Below, one piece after another: positions 1 to 12,795 of a stretch of 64,000 bases of DNA. The translations under genes were made by a program, and so were the position numbers. Numbering within the stretch: the stretch's first letter is position 1; each line of letters starts with the position of its first letter. The notes beneath the pieces were generated by a model. It was given only the letters and a program-made list of their open reading frames with translations. It was not told the origin of the DNA and did no database searches. This DNA is from Thermomucor indicae-seudaticae (Eukaryota > Mucoromycota > Mucoromycetes > Mucorales > Lichtheimiaceae). The stretch is from contig JSYX01000088.1 in NCBI GenBank assembly GCA_000787465.1, positions 17,114-81,113 on the forward strand, given 5' to 3'.

Positions 1-1650
1 TATTGCCATTTTTCGCTAGAATCATTTTTGGTTGGTGCCTTGACTGCCACATAGTTTGCGGCTCCCTGGCTTTATTGGGTATCAGATCCGTCAATTGCCT
101 TGCTATGACCAAGAAAAGGGAGGCTTCCTCTTTGTCAGGAGACAAAGATAGTTTCTAATGCTGTATGTGCTAAGTCCACCATTCCCGTTCACACTTTGAA
201 GAACAAGGATTGAGGTCGTTCAAGAGTTGATCCTTTTGTGAACGTAATGCCATTTTCTACGGTCTCTTTTGTGAATATTCTTTGCCGTCGCCTGAACCTG
301 CAATGTCTTGAGAGTCTATTGCCGAACGTGCATTCCGTTGCTGAGAGAAACTCACCATGGATCTGAAACTTGCTTCCGATTTTTCGCGATGCGCCATGGC
401 TCCGCTCCTCTTCTCTGCTAGCAGCTTGATATCTCGATTATATAAGCATGGAACAAGCAATATCTATCTCCGTAGTCGTAGTGCAGTCCGACTCTCCGCG
501 TCAGTCATAGGTTCATCATTTGACGATATGTCTGCTACTATTGTTTTTACGGGGAAAAACAGAAGATGCAAATAAATCGCACGATCTTTCTTTCTATTAC
601 ATGGAAAACGCGGCATATATTCAAGAAAAACGGTAAAGTAAACAATCGACTCCTGTTTTTGAAAAGTTGATACTGTTCTACGTCCTTCTTCAAGCATACA
701 TCAATGCGCTTTCGGGGCTACATTAATAATAATAAACGCATGCAGTCTGTCTTCTTCAAAGCTGCTGCTTGTGGATACGCGTCTTGGCGATGCCGCTGCT
801 TATCGGGCGGGGGAGCCGGCAATGATCTTGGCCTCTGTTTACCAATTCTGCTCAGTAAATAATGCAGTGCAGCGTCCATACCTGAATCCGACATGAGACC
901 GGTCTAATGTTACTCGACCACAATCACATTCGCTTGACGGTCCTGTTACCTCACGTCGAGCGTAAGCCAGAAGAAGTGATATGCTCCGCCTGTTCCGCAT
1001 CGTAGGCTTCCGATCCAGAAACAGGGCCACAAGCGTTTACGTGAGTCCCGTGTTGTGTCTGGGATCTGAAACTGAAACAGTGGTATGTATCGCGGATTAC
1101 AATTACCGGAGGTTCTCGTTTTACCTAGCTATACGATACTGTAGGATGACAGGAAGTGGCTTGAGTGCGGATACGACCGTCGTTCCGGTTGCATCCCAAA
1201 GCTGCAGATCGCAAGCACATACAATGATTTCACGAAAACGCGAACTCAACGAGATATCCGGTCTTCAGAATGGTTAAGATCATGTAGCCAGTTTGGAACG
1301 CTATGTAAGCGTGACGAAATATCCTTTGTTATCATACAACAACCAAAGTCCCTCGATGGAGAGCCATTCGCCATGCTGATTTTGACAGTTCTATGGAATA
1401 TGCAGGTTTGTTTGCGGCCCCTGCATGTTCCAGGACCTGGAAGCGTGGCACTTTTTGCACCCTTCGACGCCATCAAGCCAAGTCATTCAGATCACAGGAA
1501 CCTTCTTTTTGGGTCTCCGCGCAAAAAAGACCCGCCTTTCACACACATACATAATCGCCTGGTTAATTCTGCAGACAGTTATTTTCATGGCGACAAGGTT
1601 TTCTCTCTCTCTTTCTCTTTTCTCTCTCTCTCGCACTGTTCCCCAAGTCA
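1..1650. other. Gene-free 5' stretch
   Basis: I see no recognisable gene on either strand; open frames are short and of non-coding appearance. A long pyrimidine-rich tract of CT repeats lies at about 1598-1640, directly before the SET-domain gene, and may be part of its promoter or 5' leader. Confidence 0.5.
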
Positions 1651-3649
1651 ATGGACGTGTTCAAGTACGATGACTTGTTTAGTGACATCTTCTTGGACGA
1701 CTTGTTTTTATGGTTCAAGACTTCAAAGGTGAACGAAGGCCATCGAAGACCTCGCGTACCGTCCAACAAAATACTGGATATCGTCCGCCGAAATATTTTG
1801 GATAACAACAAACCGGATGATGCCGTCAAGGAATTACTAAAGTAATCCGAAGGCATGTATATAAAGACGAATGGCATATTGATGCGCTTTATCATAGAAT
1901 GGATTACTTTCGGCACTATCTCGCGGCAAAAGCAACGGAAGAGAGACGAGAATTTGTGGAACACATGAAACGTTACCTTTACATGTAAGGTTAAATGGTC
2001 TTTTTTTGTATGTCAGCCAGGCCGCCCAACGACAACAGGTATATGCCGGATGCAGGATACGAGGTCAGCGACACGAGACGATATAAAAGAGGGAATAAGC
2101 GAGTCGAACCTTGTCTAGTGGCCACCAAAGATTGGCATGTCGGTGAAGAATTGAGGTTCTGCACAGGCATGATTGCTTGTCTGGATGCAAAGCTAGCGGA
2201 TGCCCTTCAACTCAGACGGGAAAAGCAAGACGATAGCGATGAGTTTAGCCTGATGTATTCGATGCACAAGACTTGCAGCTGCCTATTTCTTGGCCCCATC
2301 CGGTTCGTGAATGTATGTGATTCTCGAATACTCCCGGCCATCCCCGGTGACTCACCTTTCTTATCGTTGTAGCATGATTGTGATTCGAATTGCAAAGTGA
2401 GTCTAGAAAGAGACAGAGAGCAAAAGAGAAGAAGAAAACCAAGACCCCGTTCTTTCTCCCTTAGTTCGTGTCGCTGGGCCAAAACACGGTCTCGTTAAAG
2501 GTCATCAAGGAGATCAAATGCGGTGAGGAGCTGACGGCGTTCTATGGGAACCATTACTTTCCAAAGGAACTTTTCGACTGTCCATGTGCAACGTGTGAAA
2601 GGTACGCGAGCTTTATGTTCCGAAGGTGGTCAGTGCCTTAATTTCTCCGTCCGCGCGCGCGGTATTCATTAGACGTAGCTACGGTCATTCGTTCCGAAAA
2701 CGAAAACTAACATTACGTGATGGTTTGTGTGTTATATATCTGCGAGCCGAATGACAAAACGGTATCTTACTTGTAGATTGTCTTGTTTGTCGTCATAGGC
2801 GACGAGAGGCCTAAGAAACGCCAAACCGTGAAACGACCTTTGCCAGATCTGGAACGGATCCTGAACCTAACAGATACGTGGCACAGCAAACGCCAAAACT
2901 CGAGTGTCATGAGCATCGACTTTTTGTGCGGTGCGTCCGAGAAGAAGGAGGAGGAGAAAAGCCCATTGAATCTGCTTTGTGAAGCTGTTGAAAAGGTCAA
3001 CAACACACTGACGATTTTTATGGATTGCGGTTCATCATCGTCATCATTGGGCGGTTTAACAGACGATGATGGCTCGAAGGCGGATTCAGCCGTAGCCGTG
3101 TCACCCACGCTGACAGTGAAACATGAAGCGGATGACCGACGATCTGATCTAGACGACCTGATAGACAATGTGTCTGAGCTCTCATCCGTTGCGAGTTCGG
3201 AAGTTGAGAGCTGGTGGAGTGATAACGACCAGGATGTTCTCACCTGCATCGCCTGCAGTCGTGTGCTACGACAGGAAGAAATTTCCGAACAAGTCGGCTG
3301 TGACACGTCGATCGCGGCTGAACTGGCCACATGGACATGGAAGCCAAGTGCGTTCTTTAAAGACTGGCGGCTAAAACGTTGTCCACGGTGTGAACGTCAC
3401 CGCGCCATTTTTGCGCAAGAGTGGCCGGAACGGAAACCTATTCGATTACTTACCTGTCAAGCCAAGTCTTCTTCCACCAGGAAAAGAAGAAGGAGAGCGC
3501 CTAAAAGACAGAACAAGAGAAAGGAATTGGCGACGACAACAAAGACAAATGAACGGGATGACGACAGTTTATTTGAAAGCGACTGGTACACGTCACCATT
3601 GACGCCATTGTCTGATTTTTGTGGAGACGAAGCCGAGCTCCTTTCATGA
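1651..3649 (+). CDS. Set9/KMT5-type histone-lysine N-methyltransferase (SET domain), with an apparent 1-base frameshift in exon 1
   Basis: Likely methylates histone H4 Lys20 (Suv4-20/Set9 family) in the nucleus. Exons read 1651-1984, 2039-2312, 2373-2396, 2465-2594 and 2799-3649. The first exon encodes the helical N-terminal region typical of the family (starts MDVFKYDDLFSDIF). The SET core follows with YMPDAGYEVSDTRRY, the cofactor-binding HDCDSNCK, the GEELTAFYG motif and a post-SET-like CPCATC cluster. The C-terminal half is low-complexity, acidic then basic. All introns keep phase, but exon 1 does not: its frame stops at TAA 1843-1845, and one extra base in the A run at 1839-1841 would restore the family sequence (ELLK then VIRRHVYKDEWH). 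With that base the product would be about 537 residues. The last intron uses a weak GTGAAA donor at 2595. Family assignment is firm; intactness is not. Confidence 0.85.
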
Positions 3650-3741
3650 GTTCAATGCACATAGGTATATACCCTCTTTTATTTTCTTAGTCTGTACATG
3701 TTTTTCAGGTTCTAAAAGCGAAAGACCAGCTTTCGTTGTAT

Positions 3742-4590
3742 CTAATTCAAGACGGCCCATTTCTTCACTTGGGTAGTAACATAGTTTTGCATCTCGCAGT
3801 CTCGCTCTTCAACTTGAATCTTGTCAGGCAACTTGTTGTCCAGATCCTTGTAAGCCGTGTACTGGAGAACAAAAAAGTCAAGTTGGCATCCATCGAAGCT
3901 CCAGCCTTCGTCGTCCACCCGGACACATCCATTATGAGTCTTGCCGTCAGGCAGTTTGACCCCATCCAAGTCCTTGACATAGAGCTTGGTGCCCTTCTTG
4001 ATGTCATTGGAGGCCACGCTCACCCAAGGTATCAAGCCATTTCCTTCGCTGCCTGTAAAACAATAGTAGTCAGATCAAACGCATTGACCACCTGCTGCTA
4101 CTTTTGACTTACCCAGCCCATATGGCGTCTCCTTTCGATTCACTTTTTGAAACACATTGTTACTGCTGCCCAAGTTGACCATGATTCCATTTTTAAGGAG
4201 TCCAGTGCCTTCCATTTGGAATTTCTACAAGAAATCATAAGGACCGTTACAAGAGCGTTACAAGTGTTTTGACTTACGTCGTACGTCACTTCCGCTACTT
4301 TGGCAATGGTCTGTCCAGAGCTTGTCTTGAGTGCCTTGTCCTTTTTACCAGTGAGTTTCACGATTTTGCCATCATTGAGCATATCGGTATCGCCCTCTTT
4401 GGGTATCCAGTATCTACAGTAGTACTACGAGTGTTACTGATTGCCATCCTCCGCCCGAAAAGTGAAAGATACTTTACTGAGTCAAGAGTGCATGTTTGTA
4501 ACAACTCTTGATCTTTCGCTTTCCAAGGGGTGCGGCAGAGACCACCACGGCAAAGGCCATCAAGACACACAAGAACAATACAGGTTTCAT
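3742..4590 (-). CDS. Secreted 3D-domain / RlpA-like double-psi beta-barrel protein
   Basis: Four exons (4590-4478, 4413-4278, 4224-4113, 4052-3742) join in frame to about 223 residues. The N-terminus is a clear signal peptide (MKPVLFLCVLMAFAVVVSA), followed by a basic GKRK that may be a processing site. The C-terminal half matches the 3D fold named for its aspartates: YGLG, LIPWVSVASNDI, GTKLYVKDLDG and RVDDEGWSFDGCQLDFFV. In bacteria this fold occurs in lytic transglycosylases; fungal versions are secreted and mostly uncharacterised, so a cell-wall or extracellular role is an inference. It is convergent with the SET gene, with only 92 bases between stop codons. No stops or frame breaks were seen. 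Confidence 0.8.
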
Positions 4591-6163
4591 TGAAGCGATC
4601 AACGCGAGAGCAAAGAGAAAAGAAAGACGTCGAATGTCGCCAGTAAACGAGGTTCTTTCAACCTTTTATATATGCGCTCGAGCACTCAATGCCTTCCCCA
4701 GAAGTTGTCCAAAGACGGCAAGGCTTCATTAACTTGAGCCCTTGTCACACCTTTTACCATTGTTCTCAAATTACAGGATATGCCTTTTTCGGACCCTTTC
4801 CGATCCATCTCTGTATAAGCTTTAAGCATTAAACTTCTTTGTGTGTCGATTCCCGGGTCGCTGGTTTAGCCGCATGGTTCATTTCAACTTATTTGGCTAA
4901 TAGGGCAATGCAGCTCGCCTGAATGTTGCCGTGGTCTGGGTATCCAATTTTCTGCCAATTGGTCTTGCGCCAGGCTCAGCCCGTTATATGATATATCTCT
5001 TGTGCGATGTTCATCATTTCCTTAATCATTGCTAACAACACAATCCCTACTTGTGTTACGTAGATTGACCTCTTGCCAATGGTATTCCTGTAGGGTAATC
5101 AATTATCTTGCTTATCCGTCTTCCTCATGCTTCTGTTGTGTCAAAACATTTCATCTCTCTACAGTGCCTATTAGAATTGACTTTGAATCTTTGTGTCACC
5201 ATTGACCAAACAAGGTCCGTACATGCGCCGAATGCAATGAAAAGATGTCGGAACCTTGCAGTAATTGACTGCTTCTTGGGGAATCTTGCTTTGATCAGCA
5301 TGCCATGCAGCGGTATGTCCTGCAGGCAACTGGGTCGTGAAACCTCGATAAACGCCTCTGACTGCCTATGAACAAGCCTTGATCTTGCGTCATGGCTGTA
5401 GTAGTTACTAAGATTGAAACCGGTTAGAGACACATTCAGCCCTTTTAGTCCAATCGATATCCAAAAGTAGCCTTGTGCTGGCGTCAATCTCGAGATTTCG
5501 TGAATAATGTGAAAAAGATGTAGTTGCTTGACATTCAATTGGGGTAATGTCTGAAATCTCAGGATACTGCTAAGCTAATTGCACTCGGGCGATCGTCTAC
5601 GACCCTGCTTATATCCTCAAAAATGATCTTCTATTCCGTGTTGCTATTCGACAGTACATATTTTGTTGATAACTGCAAGTTTGATGCTCCCATTTGGCTC
5701 GTTGAGCGTCTTATAACGAGTAGGGTTTGTTCCGTGAATATTTACAATCGCTTCTTGTATCCGGATCTGCACTACTGAGAAACAGTACGTTCAATGCAGC
5801 ATCTGTGTAGCACCACCGCGGACGTAGGGCCTGGGATCACGTCAACAGCTAATGGTTATCCAAGACGATATCTTTTGCACTAGGTCGAGGATCGTATCGT
5901 TCAAGAGATATCGAGGCTGACCGATTGGTATTGTATTACTGCCCAAGAGTGCCTTGTCCCGAAAGGGTAAAGCAGTAGTGCACATGGTCCAAACAGATAG
6001 ATACATTTATCAATAAAGCGCATCATACAAGATACGACAGGCAGAGAGTGGTTGGTGGGTGGTGAATGGATCCAAAACCCATGTGTTTGCGTGATAAGAA
6101 AAAAAAAAATTTCCCCATTCACGTATACTTTTTCGTTTTCCTCCCTCCAAAAAGTAACAAACG
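4591..6163. other. Intergenic region upstream of the 3D-protein and glutamate synthase genes
   Basis: The two flanking genes diverge here. The longest open frame (5125-5538, minus, 137 codons) resembles no family I know and has no convincing exon partners. I treat it as unproven. The region presumably holds both promoters; a T/A-rich tract lies just upstream of the glutamate synthase start. Confidence 0.4.
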
Positions 6164-9100
6164 ATGGACAACAAGTCATGGGCGGAAGCGATCCCACCAG
6201 CGCAAGGCTTATATGAGCCAGAGTTGGAAAAGGACGCATGTGGTGTGGGCTTCATGGTGCATATCGAAGGCCATCGATCGCACAAGATTCTGAGCGACGC
6301 AAACCATATTCTGTGCAGCATGACGCACCGTGGAGCCAGCGGCGCCGACGTGCGAGACGGCGACGGCGCTGGCGTCATGACCGCCATTCCAGACGCATTT
6401 TTCCGTATCGAGACCGCTCGAGACTTGGGCTTGACGCTGCCACCCGAGGGCCAGTACGCTGTAGGCAACATCTTCTTGAAGGAGGACCACAAGGACGAAA
6501 CCAAGCGAGTCTTTGAACAGCTGGCAGAAACGTTGGGGCTTAAAGTGCTGGGCTGGCGTTCTGTGCCGCGCGATAGCAGTATCTTGGGTCCAGCGGCACG
6601 CGCCAAAGAACCCGTCATTGAACAACCCTTTGTCGCTGTCAATACATCTGGTTTTGATGAGAAATGGTTCGAGCGGCAACTGTACGTCTTGCGCAAGCAT
6701 GCCACCCACACAATCACCATGAAGAAATGGTTCTACATCTGCTCCCTGTCCACAAAGAATATCGTTTACAAGGGCCAGTTGACGCCCAAACAGGTCTATG
6801 CGTACTTTTATGACCTGGTCAATGTCAATTATACCACGCATTTTGCCCTGGTTCATTCTAGGTAGAATTCACTCTTACCCTCCCATTTTTATCATTGCAT
6901 GCCCCTCATATCGATGGCTTTCTAGATTCTCAACCAATACCTTTCCTTCATGGGATCGAGCACAACCCATGCGCTGGTGTGCACATAATGGCAAGTTGGA
7001 ACACCAACCTTTCCCTACAGTAGTTCTGTTGCAATACTGAAACTTTTGGGGCGACACAGGTGAAATCAACACGCTTCGTGGCAACAAGAATTGGATGCGA
7101 TCACGAGAAGGGCTCATGACGTCGGATACATTCAAGGACGAACTTGAATTGCTTTATCCAATCATCGAAGAAGGAGGATCCGATTCAGCAGCGTTTGACA
7201 ATGTGCTCGAGGTAAAAATAGACAATAGGAAAGAAGAGGCATTATTGCGGTCTAAACAGAATGAAAATCAAGCTACTTGTGGTAAACAATGTGCTGACGT
7301 TGCCCGAAGCCGTGATGCTCATGATTCCCGAAGCATGGCAAAACAATCCGTTAATGGAGCCTGAAAAGAAGGCGTTCTATCAATGGGCTGCCACGATAAT
7401 GGAGCCATGGGACGGCCCAGCCTTGTTCATCTTCTCCGACGGTAGATACTGTGGTGCGTCTCTCGATCGAAACGGACTGCGGCCATGTCGCTTTTATATC
7501 ACATCAGACGACACAATGCTCTGCGCGTCCGAAGTAGGAACTTTGCCGGTCGACCCAGAGACAGTGGTGCAAAAAGGCCGTCTGCAGCCTGGCAAGATGC
7601 TTTTAGTGGACACAGTCGAGGGCCGTGTGGTCGATGACCACGAGCTCAAGATGACCACGGCGGCCAAGGCCAACTTCATGGATTGGGTTCAGCAACGCAT
7701 ACGGCTTGAAGATGTGGTCGCTCGCTACAAGCCTGAACAACCGGTACCACTGCTGGATGACACATCGATCCACACAGATCCACGCCTCAAGGCGTTCGGC
7801 TATACGCTCGAACAACTCAACCTGCTCATGATGCCGATGGCATCCGACGGTAAAGAAGCACTGGGTTCCATGGGCAACGACACCGCCCTCGCATGCCTCG
7901 CCAACCAACCTAGGCTCATTTACGAGTACTTTCGACAACTCTTTGCCCAAGTGACCAATCCGCCCATTGACCCCATTCGCGAAGAAATCGTAATGTCGCT
8001 CGAGTGCTACGTTGGGCCCGAGGGCAATATTCTAGACATGGATCCAAGCCAGTGCCACCGTTTGGTCCTTCCGTCACCCATTCTAACCATCCAGCAACTC
8101 GAGGCCATCAAACACATGGTCGAACACTATCCATCATGGAAAGTGGCGACAATAGATATTACCTTTGCTCGAGATCAGGGCGTGCAGGGCTACCTAGATG
8201 CGTTCGAACGGGTGTGCCGCGAAGCAAGCCGGGCCATTGACGAGCACTACAAGATCCTGTTGCTCTCGGATCGCGCGGTTGGGCCCGACCGCGTCGCCAT
8301 CTCTTCTCTGATCGCCCTCGGAGGCGTCCACCACCACCTGGTGCGCAACAAGCAGCGCAGCCGTATCGCCCTGATGGTCGAAACCGCAGAAGCGCGCGAA
8401 GTGCATCATTTCTGTGTCTTGCTTGGCTATGGCGCAGACGCCATCTGCCCTTACATCGCCTTTGAGGCCATGCTCAAGCTGCACCGTGAGCGTGCCGTGC
8501 GAGACGGACTGACGCCCGAAAAGACCGTGTCCAATTACACCAAGGCTTGTGATGATGGGATCAAAAAGGTCATGTCCAAAATGGGCATTTCCACCCTGGC
8601 ATCCTACAAAGGTACCTACTTTTGTCTCTGCTTTGTTCTTATCAAGTGACTAAAACACTTTGCTATAGGAGCACAGATCTTTGAGGCACTGGGGATTGAT
8701 GACTTTGTGATTTCAAGGTGCTTTGTCGGCACCGCATCGCGCATCAAGGGCGCAACCTTTGACATTTTTGCACTCGACGCACTGGCGATGCACGAATCCG
8801 GATATCCACGTCGCAACCCTGTCCAGCCTCCTGCCTTGCCAGAGTCCGGCGAGTACCACTGGCGCGACGGCGGCGAGCCGCATATCACTGAACCAGCCGG
8901 CGTCGCCAATCTCCAAGACGCCGTCCGACAAAATAATAAGATGTCCTACGAGGCGTATGCCACAAACGCCTACGAAGCCATCAAGGCATGCACCATACGT
9001 GGCATGCTCGAGTTCAACTATGACGCTGTCCAACGCCCCGTCCCGCTGGATGAAGTCGAGCCTTGGTCCAGTATCGTGAAACGCTTTGTTACCGGAGCCA

Positions 9101-12100
9101 TGTCCTACGGATCGATTTCCATGGAAGCCCATACCGCTCTGGCGGTCGCGATGAATCGCCTGGGTGGCAAGTCCAATACCGGTGAAGGTGGTGAAAAGCC
9201 TGAACGGTCTATCCCACGACCCAACGGAGACAGTCTTCGATCCGCCATCAAGCAAGTCGCTTCGGGTCGCTTTGGTGTCACGAGCTTTTACCTTTCGGAT
9301 TCGGACGAGCTCCAGATCAAGATGGCGCAGGGCGCCAAGCCTGGTGAGGGCGGTGAGTTGGCTGGATCCAAGGTATCAGACGAAATCGCGAGCACACGTA
9401 AAACTACACCGGTACGTCCTCCGTAAGAAATGAAAAGAAACATTCTTATATATCGTACATCACATATTAGGGCATTGGATTGATCAGTCCTCCGCCGCAT
9501 CACGACATTTATTCTATTGAAGACTTGAAGCAACTGATCTATGATCTCAAAAGCGCGAGCCCTCGAGCCCGTGTTTCCGTCAAGTTGGTCTCGGAAGTTG
9601 GTGTTGGCATTGTGGCCGCCGGTGTGGCCAAAGCCAAGGCAGATCACATCCTGATCTCGGGCCACGACGGCGGCACAGGCGCGTCCCGCTGGACAGGCAT
9701 CAAGTACGCCGGTTTACCCTGGGAGCTCGGTCTAGCAGAGACTCATCAGACCCTCGTCCTGAACGACTTACGGGGACGTGTCACTGTGCAGACGGATGGC
9801 CAGATCAAGACAGGCCGAGACGTTGCCGTTGCTTGTCTACTGGGCGCAGAAGAATGGGGATTTGCCACCACGCCCTTGATTGCTCTAGGCTGTATCATGA
9901 TGAGAAAATGTCATTTGGTGAGTCATTACAATACTCAAAAGAAAGAACAGAGACGAACGAAAAGGCTTTTATTACTAGAACACATGCCCGGTGGGGATTG
10001 CCACGCAAGACCCCGCGTTGCGCGCCAAATTCGAAGGACAACCAGAGCACGTCATCAACTTCTTCTACTATGTAGCCGAAGAGCTTCGAGCCATCATGGC
10101 CAAACTCGGTTTCCGCTCCATCCCAGAGATGGTCGGACGCACCGAAATGCTGAAAACGAACGAGAGTCTGCGGACCTACAAGACAGCCAACCTCGACTTG
10201 TCACCCATCCTGACCCCGGCTCACACCCTGCGGCCCGGCGTGGCCACGCACCGTGTCCGCAAGCAGCAGCACAACCTGCACACGCGCCTGGACAACTACC
10301 TCATTGATGAAGCCGAGCCGGCCTTGGAACGCAAGGAGCGTGTGGTCATTGAATCCGATATCGTCAACACCGACCGCGCCGTCGGTGCCACGCTCTCCTA
10401 CCACGTCTCGAAACGTCACGGCGAGGACGGCTTGCCGCCCGACACCATCCATGTCAAGTTTACCGGTTCAGCAGGCCAATCGTTTGGCGCCTTCCTTGCT
10501 CCGGGTATCTTTTTCGAACTCGAAGGCGACAGCAACGATTACGTCGGCAAGGGACTTTCGGGCGGCCGCATCGCCATTTATCCGCCCAAAGCAAGCAGTT
10601 TTCAGTCGCACGAAAATGTTATTGTCGGCAACGTGTGCTTGTATGGAGCCACAGCTGGACAGGCCTTCTTTCGCGGTATTGCAGCCGAACGCTTTTGTGT
10701 GCGCAACTCGGGTGCGGTCGCCGTGTGTGAGGGTGTAGGCGATCACGGATGCGAGTACATGACAGGTGGACGCGTGATTGTCCTGGGCGGCACAGGGCGT
10801 AACTTTGCAGCAGGCATGTCGGGCGGCATTGCCTACGTGCTCGATCTCAAGGGTCAGCTGAAAGAAAATGTCAATATGGAAATGGTTGAACTCGAAACGA
10901 TCAATGAAGACGATGAAGTCAGACAAATCCGAGACCTGATTCAAGATCACCATCGTTATACGGGCTCGCCCATCGCCGCAAAAGTTCTGCGCAATTTCGA
11001 TGCCTATCTGCCCAAGTTTGTCAAGGTCATGCCCATCGAGTACCGTCACTTACTCGAAAGCCAGCAGCAGGCCGCCGCTCAGAAACCACAACCAGTGGCA
11101 GTGGAGCCCACGGTGGAGGATGTCGAGGATAGTTTACTGGACGAAGAAGCGATCCAGCAACGCCGTGCCAGGCTCGACAAACTGCGCGGCTTCATGAAAT
11201 ACAAGCGACGCGTCGATCCTTACCGGAGCGCAAATGTGCGCGTCAAGGATTGGAAAGAAATCAATATTCGGCTCTCGCGCCCCCAGCTACACGAACAAGC
11301 TGCACGCTGTATGGACTGCGGTGTGCCTTTCTGCCAGTCGGACACTGGCTGTCCTATTGGTAACATTATTCCCAAGTGGAACGAACTCGTCTACAAGGAC
11401 AACTGGAAGGACGCTTTGGATCGCTTGTTGATGACCAACAACTTCCCTGAGTTCACTGGTAAGTCTCCTTTGTGTTCTTGCATGTTCCCATCAATAAAAA
11501 CCAGACGTTAACACGTATATTTAGGGCGTGTGTGCCCGGCTCCTTGTGAACACGGGGCATGTGTGCTTGGGATCAATGAACCTCCTGTGGCCATCAAGAG
11601 CATCGAATGCGCCATTATAGACCGAGGTTTCGAGGAAGGATGGATCAAACCCAACCCGCCTGCACAACGGACTGGCAAGAAGATCGCCATCATTGGCTCT
11701 GGTCCAGCTGGGCTTGCGGCTGCCGACCAACTCAACAAGGCAGGCCACTCTGTCACCGTGTACGACCGCAATGATCGGATGGGCGGTCTGCTCATGTACG
11801 GTATCCCCAACATGAAGCTGGACAAGGCCATTGTCCAGCGCCGGCTTGATCTCATGGCAGCCGAGGGCGTGGTGTTTGTGCCGAACTCCCATGTGGGTGT
11901 GAACCTGGATGCAACACAGCTCCAGAAAGAAAACGATGCCCTGATTGTAGCCACGGGCGCCACCTGGCCTCGCGATCTCAACATACCCGGTCGACAAGAC
12001 TGCGACGGCGTGCATTTTGCAATGGAGTTCCTGCAGGCCAACACCAAGAGTCTGCTCGATTCCGGGCTCAAGGATGGTCAGTACTTGTCGGCCAAGGACA

Positions 12101-12795
12101 AGCATGTGGTCGTGATTGGAGGCGGGGATACCGGAAACGATTGTATTGGAACAGCAATGCGCCACGGGTGCAAGTCCGTGGTCAACTTTGAGCTGCTGCC
12201 CCAGCCGCCACTCACTCGCTCTGCGGATAACCCATGGCCTCAGTATCCTCGCGTGTTTAAAGTCGATTACGGTCACGGTGAGGTCAAAGCCCACTTCAAC
12301 GGCAATGACCCGAGACAGTATTGTATCCTGTCCAAAGAGTTTGTGAGAGATCCTGAAACCAAGCGGGTACGCGGCATCAAGACCGTACGCGTCGATTGGA
12401 CAAAGGACGAAAAGACAGGTCGCTGGTCGATGGCTGAGGTGCCAGGATCCGACCGGTTCTTGGAAGCCGACCTGGTGTTGCTGGCCATGGGGTTCTTGGG
12501 ACCAGAAGACCGGTTGATCAAGCAGTTGAATCTGAAGCAGGATGCCAAGACGAATATTGAAACACCCCGTGGATCCTTTAGCACGTCGGTCCCGGGAGTG
12601 TTTGCGGCTGGCGACTGTCGACGCGGCCAGTCATTGATTGTCAACGGCATCAATGAGGGACGCCTGTGCGCAAGAGAAGTAGACATGTGGCTCATGGGTA
12701 ATACCTATCTCCCTGTAGCCGGTGGCATTCGCCAGCGCTCGTTTGATGATATCAACACGCAACAAGAGATTGCCGTGAGTGCCACTGGTGCATAA
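6164..12795 (+). CDS. GLT1: Glutamate synthase (GOGAT), fused large and small subunits
   Basis: Converts 2-oxoglutarate plus glutamine to two glutamates using NAD(P)H, the second half of the GS-GOGAT ammonium-assimilation route. Eight exons (6164-6861, 6926-6990, 7060-7211, 7273-8611, 8669-9411, 9471-9917, 9979-11458, 11525-12795) join in frame to about 2,064 residues, the usual size for fungal/plant NADH-GOGAT. In order: class II glutamine amidotransferase with presumed catalytic Cys in DACGVGF after a short propeptide, a central domain, the FMN/3Fe-4S synthase domain ([10 protein letters not shown]; cluster motif [13 protein letters not shown]), the GXGXG barrel ([20 protein letters not shown]), then the small-subunit part with Cys clusters ([19 protein letters not shown]) and two dinucleotide folds ([20 protein letters not shown]). 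Intron 2 (6991-7059) has a GC-AG border. The start matches the family N-terminus. Confidence 0.97.

Noticed and set aside
1837..1846. Programmed ribosomal frameshifting in the SET gene
   Set aside because: No slippery heptamer or following structure is evident; an indel is simpler.
5125..5538. 137-codon minus-strand open frame
   Set aside because: No family, no exon partners and no promoter context; listed only as part of the intergenic region.
6209..11049. Long antisense open frames over glutamate synthase (for example 6209-6856 and 10468-11049, minus)
   Set aside because: They are shadows of a G/C-rich coding strand; the sense product is unmistakable.
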